A DNA stretch of 64,000 nucleotides from Pseudomonas sp. FP1742 (GCF_030687145.1 NZ_CP117460.1:2232001-2296000), one strand, 5' to 3'. Positions 27,756 through 38,979 are shown, counted from the first letter of the stretch. The notes: generated by a model not told the origin, from the letters alone. Translations and numbers: made by a program.

Positions 27756-28016
27756 TAAGCTTGCATTGTTATGGGGGCGGGTCAGACGATACCGCTCCTG
27801 TAACGTCGTTCAAGACTGATCCACATCAAGTCGGGCGGTATTCCTACAGCCCAAATCGAAAAAATCCTGTGATAAATTCCTGACCACCTGCTACGTTTTA
27901 TTCAGTAGCGACGTAGGGGTGTGCCAGCGTCATTTTTCTTTCATGCGGGCACTTTATGCTCAAGGCGCTGGTCATTTATTCAGGCAATTTTTTCAACAAG
28001 CGATGGGGGTTTAATA

Positions 28017-28103
28017 ATGGATGATTATCAAGAAGAACTGCTCGAGTATCAGGCCTTTGAACTGGATCCGCTGGAACCGGCCGAAGACGCTACCGAGCTG
28101 TAG
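28017..28103 (+). CDS. 28-residue acidic peptide overlapping the araC-type gene
   Basis: A short frame MDDYQEELLEYQAFELDPLE... of 28 residues, strongly acidic with alternating hydrophobics. GGGGGT eight bases before the ATG gives a possible ribosome site. The last 55 bases are antisense to the 3' end of the AraC-family gene. The start, ribosome site and clean composition suggest a real small protein, but without comparison it could be chance. Confidence is moderate to low. Confidence 0.45.
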   Translation: MDDYQEELLEYQAFELDPLEPAEDATEL

Positions 28104-29131
28104 CGATGACTGCGGCGAAACTCACCGGGCGTCTGGCCGTTCCAGCGCTTGAAGGCTCGCTGAAAGGCTTCGGCTGAGGCAAATCCCAGCAGGTAGGCGA
28201 TTTCGCCGAATGCCAGTTCAGTATCGCGAATGTAGGTCATGGCCAGGTCGCGGCGCGTATCGTTGAGAATTGCACGAAATTGCGTGCCTTCCTCGGCGAG
28301 TTTGCGGCGCAAGGTCCAGGTCGGCAGCTTCAGGCGTGCCGCCACTTCTTCCAGGTCGGGTTCCCGGCCGCCATTGAGCAACGGACCCAGCAACTGAGTG
28401 ATGCGTTCACGCAGGCTGCGGGTGCGTGTCAGTTGCTCCAGTTCCCGTTCACACAGTTGCAGCAGGTGCCGCCAGGTACTTGGGCAGTGCTGCGGGTTGC
28501 GTTGGGCAAGACTGTCCAGGCTCAGGCGCAGTTGATTCTGTTCGGCGCCAAACTGAATCGGACAGTCGCCGAGTACGGCATAGGCATCACGATAATCCGG
28601 CGCTTCAAATTCGATCTCGATCCGTTCGGCGCGCAGCGGGGCAGGGCTCAGGCTGGATAATTGCTGCAACCAGCCAGCGATGATCGAATCCACCACGAAG
28701 CGGTTGTAGGCGTTGTAGGGGCTGATGGAATAGAACCGCAGCCAGGCGCCTTGGGCGTCCTCGTGGAAACTCGACTGGCCGCGATAGTTGGAGCCGTACA
28801 GCGCTTCGAAGCGAATCAGGCAGCGCGCCGCTTCCCGCACGGTGGGTGCCTGGGCGGCAGTGACGCCGGCCAGGCCTGCCTGGCTCAGGCGACTGAGCTG
28901 GCCCATGCGCAAGCCCAGCGCCGGGTCGCCGGTCAGTTGAATCGCGCCGTGACCCAGGCGCATGTAGCGCGGGATCGACAGGCGGGCACCCGCTTCGGCC
29001 AGTCGCGCGGCGTCGAGGCCGTACTGTTCCAGCAGCGGTTGTGGGTCCAGGCCATGGCTGCGCACGGCGTCGGCCAGGCTATGGACGAAACCCACCGACA
29101 GATCCCCAAGGCGCATCGGCTTCGGTTTCAT
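28049..29131 (-). CDS. AraC family transcriptional regulator (arabinose-binding-like N domain)
   Basis: This 360-residue regulator has an N-terminal ligand domain of the AraC_binding_2 type (about residues 20-215: GFVHSLADAVRSHGLDPQPLL, LGLRMGQLSRLS). A C-terminal pair of helix-turn-helix motifs follows (about 255-345: LEEVAARLKLPTWTLRRKLAEEG and EIAYLLGFASAEAFQRAFKRW). It lies three bases after the stop of the nitrilase-fold gene, hence the same operon, divergent from fadH. In P. aeruginosa an equivalent arrangement precedes fadH1, so a role in fatty-acid-related control is a reasonable inference. The Ser-rich C-terminal tail is unusual but short. Confidence 0.9.
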   Translation of the reverse strand: MKPKPMRLGDLSVGFVHSLADAVRSHGLDPQPLLEQYGLDAARLAEAGARLSIPRYMRLGHGAIQLTGDPALGLRMGQLSRLSQAGLAGVTAAQAPTVREAARCLIRFEALYGSNYRGQSSFHEDAQGAWLRFYSISPYNAYNRFVVDSIIAGWLQQLSSLSPAPLRAERIEIEFEAPDYRDAYAVLGDCPIQFGAEQNQLRLSLDSLAQRNPQHCPSTWRHLLQLCERELEQLTRTRSLRERITQLLGPLLNGGREPDLEEVAARLKLPTWTLRRKLAEEGTQFRAILNDTRRDLAMTYIRDTELAFGEIAYLLGFASAEAFQRAFKRWNGQTPGEFRRSHRYSSVASSAGSSGSSSKA

Positions 29132-29134
29132 CGC

Positions 29135-30265
29135 TTATAACCAGAGGTTCAGCAATTGCGCGCCGTGGGCATCACCATTGGCGAAATGCTGTCCGTTGCT
29201 GCTGAGAAAGCTTTGACCGGCGCTGCTCTTGTCCCAGAACTGACCGCGCAGGAATACGCTCATGCCGGCGATGGCCTGGCTGCCGGGCGGTTGGGCGATC
29301 AGCGTCAGTCGATGCCAGGCCTGGCCTTCGCTGAGTTCGCCGGCCTTGAGGTTGACAGTATTTGGCGTGGGCAGGCCTTTATAACCGCGCCACGGTTGCT
29401 CCCAGGACTCACGCCCAACGACGAACGCCGGGACAGCCACCAGTTGCGCGCCCTGATCGTCAAGTTTGCGGTAGTTGTCCGGATACCAGCTGTCGCTGCC
29501 GATCAGTACGCCCAGGCGTCCGGCCGGGGTGTCGACGACATTGGCCGTAGGATCGGAATCGGTTTCGAGCGAGTTGCGTCCAGCGAAAGTCGAGTGCATT
29601 TGCCGCTGGGGCTGACCGATCGGCAGGCCGTCACGACCGAACACTACGCTGCTGTTGTACAGCGCGCCGTGACCGATACGCAGGATGCCGTCGTTGACGC
29701 TTGGCTCGGGGAGCACGATGGAACCGGCCACGAGGGTCACGTGGAATTCTTTCGCCAGACCACCGAACAGCGCCTGATAATCCTTGGCCATGCTCTTGGC
29801 TTTCATCCGAAAGTGCGCGTCGTCGACCCGGCTGCCGCCCTCGGCGCTGATCAGCGCGCGGAAGAACTGTAACGGATTGCTCACCGCCAGCCAGTTCATG
29901 GCTTCCTTGAGGGTGGTGGCCTGGTACAGCTCGTCTTTCTCGCGGCTGACCATCAGCCAGGTGCCGATATGTTCGGGCAGCACAACGATGGTTTTTTCAT
30001 TCAGCAGGCCTTGATCCTGGGCCTTCTGCAAATAGGCTGCGAGCTTGCGGTGCAGGCGTTCGGGGCTTTGATAGTCGGTGGGGAACAGCTCGGGCTGGAC
30101 ACCCAGCAGATTACCGCGATCGGCGGGCGTGCCCTGATCGACCGCAAGATTGATGCGCAGGTCCGACAGGTAATGACCCACCGGCCGGTCCGCGGCCCAC
30201 ATCGCGTAGGTCGTGAGAACGGCGATCAACGCCATGGAGAAGGTCAGGTACAGAAGTTTGCGCAT
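29135..30265 (-). CDS. Nitrilase-superfamily protein lacking the catalytic Cys
   Basis: This 376-residue protein has an N-terminal hydrophobic segment (about residues 4-22, LTFSMALIAVLTTYAMW) that should act as a signal or anchor. The rest resembles the carbon-nitrogen hydrolase fold. The Glu of the catalytic triad is seen at 98 (VVLPEHIGTW). The Cys motif GVLICYE appears as GVLIGSDSWYPD (252-263), with Gly256 where the Cys is expected, and the Lys position is poorly conserved. Enzymatic hydrolysis is therefore doubtful. It is transcribed just ahead of, and probably with, an AraC regulator, divergent from fadH. The role is unknown. Confidence 0.75.
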   Translation of the reverse strand: MRKLLYLTFSMALIAVLTTYAMWAADRPVGHYLSDLRINLAVDQGTPADRGNLLGVQPELFPTDYQSPERLHRKLAAYLQKAQDQGLLNEKTIVVLPEHIGTWLMVSREKDELYQATTLKEAMNWLAVSNPLQFFRALISAEGGSRVDDAHFRMKAKSMAKDYQALFGGLAKEFHVTLVAGSIVLPEPSVNDGILRIGHGALYNSSVVFGRDGLPIGQPQRQMHSTFAGRNSLETDSDPTANVVDTPAGRLGVLIGSDSWYPDNYRKLDDQGAQLVAVPAFVVGRESWEQPWRGYKGLPTPNTVNLKAGELSEGQAWHRLTLIAQPPGSQAIAGMSVFLRGQFWDKSSAGQSFLSSNGQHFANGDAHGAQLLNLWL

Positions 30266-30451
30266 GGAAAACAGTCAACGGCCGTGTGCAGGGTTCGCGA
30301 CTAGGGTAGGGCTCATGCCTGCGCTTGCCAAGGGGCGCTGCGCATTTGGATCAATAAGTTGTCAGTTACGGTCATTGAGTGACAGCAGTGCGACTCTTAG
30401 TCTGTCGAACATGACTGATGGGGGCCGAAGAGCTCCTGCATTTTTTCGTGA

Positions 30452-32512
<2,061 letters not shown>

Positions 32513-32536
32513 CAGGCAGGTTCAGCGTGCCAATGG

Positions 32537-32634
32537 CTTTCGCGAGCAAGCCCGCTCCCACATTGGATTTCTGTTGGCCACACAGGATGTGACCGGCGCA
32601 AAATCAGTGTGGGAGCGGGCTTGCTCGCGAAGGC
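32537..32634. repeat. REPIN, outward orientation
   Basis: CGCGAGCAAGCCCGCTCCCA (left) and GTGGGAGCGGGCTTGCTCGC (right) flank about 40 bases including TCTGTTGGCCACACAGGATG. Orientation is opposite to most copies here. Confidence 0.88.
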
Positions 32635-32685
32635 TGTCTTTGAGCGACTAGAATGCGGGCTCTTTCTGAGAACAATCAGGCGCCA

Positions 32686-33618
32686 ATGCTTTCCCCTCCA
32701 ACAGACTGGCTACCCCAAGCCCCCCTCGAACCCCTTCACCTCGACTGGCTCACCACAGCCGGCATCAATGTCGCGATCCTGCGCCTGGACCAGATCGACC
32801 CGCTGATCAGCGGCAACAAGTGGTTCAAACTCATCGAACACCTGAAAGCCGCCAACCAGAATGACGCCAAAGGCATCATCAGCCTGGGCGGTGCTCACTC
32901 CAACCATCTCCACGCCTTGGCTGCAGCGGGCAAACGTTTCGGTTTCACCACGGTCGGCCTGTTGCGCGGGCATCCGCAAGACACCCCGACAGTAAAGGAC
33001 TTGCAGGCGTTCGGCATGCAGTTGCACTGGTTGGGTTATGGCGGTTATCGGGCGCGGCATGAACCGGGCTTCTGGCAGCCATGGCGGGAGCTGTATCCCG
33101 AGCTGCAACCGGTACCGGAAGGTGGTGGCGGCTTGCGTGGGGCGATGGGCTGCATGCAGCTGGTGGCACAGGCCCGCGAGCAACTGAGTGGTCTGGGCTG
33201 GAGCAATTACGACGGCTGGTGGCTGGCCTGCGGAACGGGCACGACCCTGGCCGGTCTGGTGCTGGCGGAGGCGGGTGATCACCCGGTGTATGGCGCGCTG
33301 GCGGTGCCCTATGATCATGGCGTGGCGCAGCAGGTCGAGATGATTGGGCAGGAAGCCGGTTGGGTCGATCCCTTGTATGAACTACTGGACGCCAGCCGTG
33401 GCGGTTTTGCCAAAGTCGATCCGCAGCTGCTTGCATTCATCGAGCAGACCGAACAGGCCAGCGGCATTCCTTTCGAGCCGCTGTACACCGGCAAAGCGCT
33501 CATGGCTCTCAAGCAACAAGTCGAAGCCGGTAAATTTCCCCAGGGCACGCGCCTGATCTTCATCCATACCGGCGGCTTGCAAGGCCGCCGGGGTTTCGAG
33601 CAAAGCGGTCGCGATTAA
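32686..33618 (+). CDS. PLP enzyme of the ACC deaminase / D-cysteine desulfhydrase family
   Basis: This 310-residue pyridoxal-phosphate enzyme of the tryptophan-synthase-beta fold carries the Schiff-base Lys in SGNKWFKL (about residue 42), the GAHSNH motif (about 69) and a phosphate-binding CGTGTTLAG loop (about 182). This branch covers 1-aminocyclopropane-1-carboxylate deaminase and D-cysteine desulfhydrase. The sequence does not show the Tyr/Glu pair that would mark true ACC deaminase with confidence, so only the family is claimed. The start at 32686 has a weak upstream purine run; an in-frame ATG at 32653 is an alternative. Confidence 0.82.
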   Translation: MLSPPTDWLPQAPLEPLHLDWLTTAGINVAILRLDQIDPLISGNKWFKLIEHLKAANQNDAKGIISLGGAHSNHLHALAAAGKRFGFTTVGLLRGHPQDTPTVKDLQAFGMQLHWLGYGGYRARHEPGFWQPWRELYPELQPVPEGGGGLRGAMGCMQLVAQAREQLSGLGWSNYDGWWLACGTGTTLAGLVLAEAGDHPVYGALAVPYDHGVAQQVEMIGQEAGWVDPLYELLDASRGGFAKVDPQLLAFIEQTEQASGIPFEPLYTGKALMALKQQVEAGKFPQGTRLIFIHTGGLQGRRGFEQSGRD

Positions 33619-34163
33619 CCGCGTTTGGGCATCATCCGCAGCAAGGTGTTATCGCGCACCACATAGTGGTGGTAAATCCCGGCCACCGCGTGCAACCCGA
33701 TCAGCCAATAACCGATGGTGGCGCCGAGCTCATGCCAGCCCTGGAACTGCTTGGCCAGCGGTTTGTTTTCTTCGATCAGCAACGGCAGGTCAACGCCATA
33801 GAACATCACCCGATGCCCTTCGGCACTGGTAATCAGCCAGCCGAGAATCGGCACGGTGATCATGAAAATATACAGTGCCCAATGCATCAGCCTGGCAACC
33901 ACGGTTTGCCAGCGAGGGGAGGCGGGGAATATCTGTGGTGCCGGCCCCAGGCTACGGGCGAACAACCGCAACCAGACCAGCACGAACACGGTCAGGCCGA
34001 GCATGAAGTGCGCTTCCTTGATCAGCGTCCGACCGCCACTGCCTTTGGGAAAGATCCCGCGAAATTCGATACAGGCGTAGACCAGTACTAACAGAACCAG
34101 CATCAACCAGTGCAGCGCGATCGATACGGTGCTGTAGCGTGATTCGGAATTCTTCCAGGGCAT
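33615..34163 (-). CDS. Cytochrome b561 family protein
   Basis: This 182-residue inner-membrane di-heme cytochrome of the bacterial b561 type passes electrons from quinol to an acceptor such as oxygen or superoxide. Four helices carry His ligands: ALHWLMLVLL (about 18), EAHFMLGL (about 52), LMHWALYIFM (about 94) and GLHAVAGIYHHY (about 156). GAGGAAA six bases before the ATG at 34163 fixes the start. It is single, flanked by a PLP-enzyme gene whose stop overlaps by a few bases and by the phn region. Confidence 0.9.
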   Translation of the reverse strand: MPWKNSESRYSTVSIALHWLMLVLLVLVYACIEFRGIFPKGSGGRTLIKEAHFMLGLTVFVLVWLRLFARSLGPAPQIFPASPRWQTVVARLMHWALYIFMITVPILGWLITSAEGHRVMFYGVDLPLLIEENKPLAKQFQGWHELGATIGYWLIGLHAVAGIYHHYVVRDNTLLRMMPKRG

Positions 34164-34295
34164 ACGGTGTTTCCTCACAAGTCTGGTCTGAAGTCACCGT
34201 TCTTGTTCGACGGCGTGCGTTAACTGTAATCCTGTTTCGCAGGATTTGCCCGAGGCAAATGGGCCGTTCAATGCTCTAAATCAAGTGATCGGCCA

Positions 34296-34336
34296 CAAAA
34301 AAGCGCCAGCTCCATCAAAGGAACCGGCGCTTTTTT
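34296..34336 (-). terminator. Terminator after phnX
   Basis: On the minus strand AAAAAAGCGCCGG and its imperfect complement CTGGCGCTTTTTT form the stem; it follows the phnX stop by about 19 bases. Confidence 0.85.
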
Positions 34337-34354
34337 ATCAGGCGAGGGGTGCCA

Positions 34355-35182
34355 TCAGTTGGTTTGCGGCATCTCGCCGTTGGCCAGGCGCTTGTTGATG
34401 TCGGCGATCACCTCGGGCAAGTCGGTGATGGTGTCGATCATGTAGTGCGGTCGCGAGCCTTCGAACAGGGCATGAATGCGCTTGCGTTCGCTGGCCAGTT
34501 TGTCGCTGCTTAGCGCGCGATAACCTTCGTAGTCCAGACCCAGCGCGTTGCCGGAGCAGATCAACGCCACGGTCCACATGCCGGCACGGCGACCTTCGAG
34601 AATACCCGGCACCGTGTCGTCGATCTTCACGCAGGCCGCGACGTCGTCGATGCCCAGGGCGATCACGTTGGCCAGGGCCTGGGCGGGCCATGGGCGGCCG
34701 TTGGGCACTTCGTCGGTGGCGACCACGTGATCGGCGACGTAACCGTTGGTGGCGGCCAGTTCCACTACTTTATCCATGACCTGTTTCGGGTAGCCGGAGC
34801 ACGAGCCGATCTTGATCCCTTGCGAACGCAGGTTGGCGATGGTGTCGAGGGCACCGGGAATCAGCGCCGAATGTTCGGCGATTTTTTCGATCTGCAGCGG
34901 CATGAAACGCTGGTAGAGGGCGGTGACGTCATCGTCGGTCGGTGTGCGACCGAACACTTTTCGGTAACGCTCGGCGACTTGCGGCTGATCGCACAGGGTG
35001 CGGATGTGGTCCCACTTGCCCATGCCCATCGGCCCACGGGCTTCTTCGATGGAGACCTGGACGTCGAACTCGGCGAAGGCTTCGACGAAAATCTGCGTCG
35101 GGGCAAAGGAGCCGAAATCGACCACGGTGCCGGCCCAGTCGAGGATGGCGGCTTGCAGTTTGGTTGGGTGGCTGTAGTTCAT
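34355..35182 (-). CDS. phnX: Phosphonoacetaldehyde hydrolase PhnX
   Basis: This 275-residue HAD-superfamily enzyme cleaves the C-P bond of phosphonoacetaldehyde to acetaldehyde and phosphate. It is the second step of 2-aminoethylphosphonate breakdown. The HAD nucleophile is Asp15 ([12 protein letters not shown]), and the Schiff-base Lys56 of the cap (GMGKWDHI) marks the phosphonatase. Motif SCSGYPKQV (about residue 131) and [10 protein letters not shown] (about 187) complete the fold. It follows phnW on the same strand across a REPIN. Confidence 0.95.
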   Translation of the reverse strand: MNYSHPTKLQAAILDWAGTVVDFGSFAPTQIFVEAFAEFDVQVSIEEARGPMGMGKWDHIRTLCDQPQVAERYRKVFGRTPTDDDVTALYQRFMPLQIEKIAEHSALIPGALDTIANLRSQGIKIGSCSGYPKQVMDKVVELAATNGYVADHVVATDEVPNGRPWPAQALANVIALGIDDVAACVKIDDTVPGILEGRRAGMWTVALICSGNALGLDYEGYRALSSDKLASERKRIHALFEGSRPHYMIDTITDLPEVIADINKRLANGEMPQTN

Positions 35183-35224
35183 GGTGATAATCCTGTGGCA
35201 ACTGGCTAAAGGAGAGCTGCTTTT

Positions 35225-35315
35225 GGTGGGAGCGGGCTTGCTCGCGAAGGCGGTATGCCAGCTGACATAAATGTTGAATGTCGGTCCGCTTTCGCGAGCA
35301 AGCCCGCTCCCACAG
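35225..35315. repeat. REPIN between phnW and phnX
   Basis: GTGGGAGCGGGCTTGCTCGC and its inverse flank about 40 bases. It lies within the likely phnWX transcript and could modulate the relative level of the two genes. Confidence 0.88.
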
Positions 35316-35331
35316 TGGATTGCGGTCTTGC

Positions 35332-36441
35332 TCAGATCTCTGATATTTCCATCTCGCGCAGCACCTGGGCCACGGCCGCTACCGCTGCACGCATTTCGGC
35401 CTGGTTGACGTGGCCGATGCAGCCGATGCGGAAGGTTTCGACCCGGGTCAGTTTGCCGGGGTAGAGGATGAAACCCTTGGCCTTGACCCGCTCGTAGAAT
35501 TCCTCGAACTGATAGCGCGGGTCTTTCGGCGCGTGGAAGGTGACGATGATCGGCGCCTGGATCGCGGCGGGCAGGAAGCTGCGCAGGCCCAGTTTGGCCA
35601 TGTCATCGAGCAGCGCCTGGCAGTTGTTGGCGTAGCGCCGATGCCGCGCCGGCAAACCACCTTCTTCGTTGTATTGCAGCAGGGCCTCGTGCAGCGCTGC
35701 GACCACGTGGGTCGGCGGGGTGAAGCGCCATTGGCCGGTCTTGGCCATGTAGCTGTGCTGATCGAACAAGTCCATCGCCAGCGAGTGCGAGTTGCCGGCG
35801 GCTTTCGCCAGTGTTTCTTTACGCACGAAGACGAAGCCCATGCCCGGCACGCCTTCCAGACATTTGCCCGAGGCGGCGATCAGGGCGTCGAACGACACCT
35901 GTTGAGCGTCGATCGGCAGGGCGCCAAACGAGCTCATGGCGTCGATGATCAGGCGTTTGCCGTGTTGCTCGATGACCTGGGCGATGTCCGCCAGCGGGTT
36001 GAGGATGCCGGTGCTGGTTTCGCAATGAATCAGCGCGACGTGGGTGATGCTGGCGTCGGCCCGCAGCAGGCGGTCGACGTCGGTGGCGGTGGTCGGTTCA
36101 TCTTCGGCGGTTTCGAAGGTCCTGAACGACCGGCCGAGCACTTCACAGATCTTCGCCAGGCGTTTGCCGTAGGCGCCGTTGATCAGCACCAGCACTTTAC
36201 CGTCGCGAGGCACCAGCGTGCCGATCGCTGCTTCGACCGCGAACGTGCCGCTGCCTTGCAGGGGCACGCAGTGGTGGCTGTCGCCGCCGTTGATGATCGC
36301 CAGCAATTGCGCGCACAGGCTGGCGGTCAGTTGGTTGAAGCGGTCATCCCATGAACCCCAGTCGACCATCATCGCCTGGCGGGTGCGGTGCGACGTAGTC
36401 AATGGGCCGGGGGTGAGCAGGGTGGGCTCGGCAGTACGCAT
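35332..36441 (-). CDS. phnW: 2-aminoethylphosphonate:pyruvate aminotransferase PhnW
   Basis: This 369-residue PLP class-V aminotransferase converts 2-aminoethylphosphonate and pyruvate to phosphonoacetaldehyde and alanine, the substrate for PhnX. The PLP Lys193 is in [14 protein letters not shown], and Asp167 (IIDAMSSFG) contacts the cofactor ring nitrogen. The opening [10 protein letters not shown] is typical. The start at [13 protein letters not shown] was chosen for this reason; a longer frame adds only basic residues. A divergent LysR gene is 113 bases away. Confidence 0.95.
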   Translation of the reverse strand: MRTAEPTLLTPGPLTTSHRTRQAMMVDWGSWDDRFNQLTASLCAQLLAIINGGDSHHCVPLQGSGTFAVEAAIGTLVPRDGKVLVLINGAYGKRLAKICEVLGRSFRTFETAEDEPTTATDVDRLLRADASITHVALIHCETSTGILNPLADIAQVIEQHGKRLIIDAMSSFGALPIDAQQVSFDALIAASGKCLEGVPGMGFVFVRKETLAKAAGNSHSLAMDLFDQHSYMAKTGQWRFTPPTHVVAALHEALLQYNEEGGLPARHRRYANNCQALLDDMAKLGLRSFLPAAIQAPIIVTFHAPKDPRYQFEEFYERVKAKGFILYPGKLTRVETFRIGCIGHVNQAEMRAAVAAVAQVLREMEISEI

Positions 36442-36554
36442 TCTTGGGTCCTTGCAAAAGCTCCGTGGGATGAAGCTACGGGGCATAAATTGCAATTCGG
36501 CGTCCTATCAATCAAATTGTTTGTTGTTATGCCAGCCATCAGTGAGAGTTATTC

Positions 36555-37418
36555 ATGAATTTGTTCCAGCTGCGCGCCTTCGATGCCGTGGCCCGCGAGG
36601 GCAGCTTCACCCGTGCCGCCGCGCGGCTGTTCATCAGTCAACCGGCCGTCACCGGGCATATCAAGGCGCTGGAGGAGCACTACCAGATCACCTTGTTGCG
36701 CCGCACCGCGCGGCGCGTCGAACTGACGGAAGAGGGCACCAGACTCGCGGCGATCACCCGGGCAATGTTCGGCCTGGCCGAAGAAGCGCAAGCGATGCTG
36801 GAGGCCAATCGACAGTTACTCACCGGGCGCCTGGAAGTGGCGGCGGACGGCCCGCACATGGTCATGCCGATGCTCGCCAGCCTGCGCGCGCGTTATCCGG
36901 GAATCACCGTGAACCTGCGGTTGGGCAATGCCCGGGAAACCCTCGCGGCGTTGTTGTCGGAGCATGCCGATGTGGCGGTGCTGACCGAGGTTGAGCCACG
37001 CAAGGGGTTGCACCTGCAAGGGTTGAGCGAGTCGAGGATTTGCGCCTTGGTACCCGCTGGCCATCCGTGGGCACAGCAGTCCAGAGGGCTGCCGCTCAAG
37101 GCGCTGGACCAGGTGATCATGGTGTTGCGCGAGCCGAGTTCGATTACCCGACGCACGTTCGACGAGGCGTGCGTACAGGCCGGCGTTAATCCTCGGGTGT
37201 TGCTGGAACTGGACAGTCGCGAGGCTGTGACCGAGGCGGTGGCCGCCGAGTTGGGCGTGGGCGTGGTGTCGTCGCTGGAAGTCAGCCACGACCCGCGGGT
37301 GGTGGCGGTGCCGATTATCGGCGAGGGGCTGGTCAATCGGCACATGATTGGCTGCATGGAACGGCGACGGGATTTGCGCTTGATACAGGCGTTTTTTGGC
37401 TTGGCGCCCGTCGGGTAG
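36555..37418 (+). CDS. LysR family regulator, probably of 2-aminoethylphosphonate use
   Basis: A 287-residue LysR-type regulator. The N-terminal helix-turn-helix MNLFQLRAFDAVAREGSFTRA to about residue 60 is complete. A substrate-binding periplasmic-fold domain runs from about 90 to 285. Placement divergent from phnW and phnX makes it the likely activator of this pathway (inference from context; the sequence alone names only the LysR family). The intergenic TCAATCAAATTGTTTGTTG stretch could hold its site. Confidence 0.88.
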   Translation: MNLFQLRAFDAVAREGSFTRAAARLFISQPAVTGHIKALEEHYQITLLRRTARRVELTEEGTRLAAITRAMFGLAEEAQAMLEANRQLLTGRLEVAADGPHMVMPMLASLRARYPGITVNLRLGNARETLAALLSEHADVAVLTEVEPRKGLHLQGLSESRICALVPAGHPWAQQSRGLPLKALDQVIMVLREPSSITRRTFDEACVQAGVNPRVLLELDSREAVTEAVAAELGVGVVSSLEVSHDPRVVAVPIIGEGLVNRHMIGCMERRRDLRLIQAFFGLAPVG

Positions 37419-37430
37419 ACCGCGGCGCGG

Positions 37431-37526
37431 CTGTCGCGGGCAAGCCACGCTCCCACAGGTTTTGCGTCGTACACAAGCCAGGCGGCCTGTCTAAATCCCT
37501 GTGGGAGCGGGCTTGCCCGCGATGGG
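37431..37526. repeat. REPIN, partly degenerate
   Basis: CGCGGGCAAGCCACGCTCCC (one mismatch in the arm) and GTGGGAGCGGGCTTGCCCGC flank about 45 bases. Outward orientation. Confidence 0.82.
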
Positions 37527-37536
37527 TCCGGTAAAA

Positions 37537-38979
37537 TCACGGCGTGAGATCCGAGCGGTTGATCAGCCAGTCGAGCAGCAGGCGGGTATCGCGGCGTGGT
37601 TCGGGAGCGGGTCGGGAAGGCTGGAGATGGCCCATGCCGGCACACAACACCGGTCGGTCCGGGTCGCTGTCGAGAAAACTGACCAATACTTCGGTGCCGG
37701 CCATGGGCAGCCTGGACGGATCGATCCGACCGTCCGGCGCCGCCAGGGCGACCGGTAGCCAGAGACCGATGGATTCATCCGCCTCGACCGTCGGCGTCGG
37801 CCATAACCTGACCTGTATACGGCCTTGCTCATCGAGCACCGCCGGTTGCCCGACAGGGCCCAGCACCCGGGCGGTCTGATAGCCCGGGATGCTTGGCCTG
37901 GCCTGTTTGAGTGCCGGTCTGAATACCGTTGACCAGGGAATGGCGCTGAACTGATTACTGTAGCGTTGGGCGATGCCGGGCTTGTTTTCGGCAAGAATCG
38001 ACGGCTGCTGGCCCTGGTGCCGGATATCGGTGAGCAGCCACTGATCGTTGAAACCCGAGAGCGGATGTTCCGCCACTTGTACGATTCGTCCGCTGCGCAG
38101 CTCACTCTGGTTGCTTCGGCCGTGGATCTGCCGATGCTGGCAGCGCAGGCGTTCCAGCAGGCGGCGGCCAAGCTGATCGCGGTGAAGCTGTTCGGGCGCG
38201 GGGCGTATCGTCACCGGGCCCGTTCCGGCGAGCGGGTGGTTGGCGGCGCCATCGCCGATCACGTGCGTGCCGCGGTTTCTGGCATCCCATTGTGCAGGGG
38301 CGGGGGCCGGGTCGTGGCGCTGGAACAATTCGCTGATCACCGGCAAGACCGGGTCGTTGAATGCGTCGGCATGGAACGACATCAGCAGCGGTTCCTGGGG
38401 GAAGCTCAGGCTGTCATCGGCCAGGACCAGCACGTGCCCGTCGTGTTGATGTTCGAAGTGATAGTGGATGCCTTCTTCTTCACACAGCCGCTGCATGAAG
38501 GCCAGATCGCTTTCATCGTACTGAATGCAAAAAGGCCGCAGCGGGTAGTGCCCGCTGGTCAGGTCGAAGCGATAACTGTGCTCGGGCAACTGATGCTCCT
38601 CCAGCAACTGGCGCACGATCGCGGGTACGCCGAGACGATGAAACACCCGTCGCGAGCCGGGCCCATCCAGTCGTTGAAGGTGAGGCACCAGCACCAGGGA
38701 GTAGCCGACCCGGTGCGGGCCGCGATGTTCGCGACTGACGCCATGGATCACGCCATGAATGCCCTGATGGGGCGACAGCCTCAGGAACGCCGGTTGTTGC
38801 AGCCATTGGTCAAGATTCATCGCCGGGGCAAGACCAATCACTTCGATGTCGAATCGATAGGGCTGGTTGAGGCCTTCGCGGCCACTGAACTGCAACACCT
38901 GCAAACTCAAATCGCCGTCGAGGAGTGTCAGGGTGTAGGGGCTTTCCTTGTCGTTGTGCATCGAGCGCGCTTCTGCCAT
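37537..38979 (-). CDS. vgrG: Short type VI secretion tip protein VgrG
   Basis: This 480-residue protein has the gp27-like base domain (about residues 10-330: YTLTLLDGDLSLQVLQFSGRE; LAFMQRLCEEEGIHYHFEH) and a gp5-like OB fold (about 365-460: ARVLGPVGQPAVLDEQGRIQ, LVSFLDSDPDRPVLCAG). It ends about 30 residues later. The beta-helical needle found in VgrG proteins of 600-800 residues is absent. No hcp, effector, adaptor (DUF4123) or PAAR gene is adjacent. It could be a genuinely short VgrG or a C-terminally lost copy. The start is uncertain (38979 or a Met six codons later). Confidence 0.8.
   Translation of the reverse strand: MAEARSMHNDKESPYTLTLLDGDLSLQVLQFSGREGLNQPYRFDIEVIGLAPAMNLDQWLQQPAFLRLSPHQGIHGVIHGVSREHRGPHRVGYSLVLVPHLQRLDGPGSRRVFHRLGVPAIVRQLLEEHQLPEHSYRFDLTSGHYPLRPFCIQYDESDLAFMQRLCEEEGIHYHFEHQHDGHVLVLADDSLSFPQEPLLMSFHADAFNDPVLPVISELFQRHDPAPAPAQWDARNRGTHVIGDGAANHPLAGTGPVTIRPAPEQLHRDQLGRRLLERLRCQHRQIHGRSNQSELRSGRIVQVAEHPLSGFNDQWLLTDIRHQGQQPSILAENKPGIAQRYSNQFSAIPWSTVFRPALKQARPSIPGYQTARVLGPVGQPAVLDEQGRIQVRLWPTPTVEADESIGLWLPVALAAPDGRIDPSRLPMAGTEVLVSFLDSDPDRPVLCAGMGHLQPSRPAPEPRRDTRLLLDWLINRSDLTP

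Noticed and set aside
27358..27819. 153-codon frame in the Pro/Ala-rich tail of the DUF2242 gene
   Set aside because: An alternate frame of a low-complexity repeat; no independent signal.
29135..30265. Active nitrilase or amidase
   Set aside because: The catalytic Cys position is Gly in the best alignment I can make by eye.
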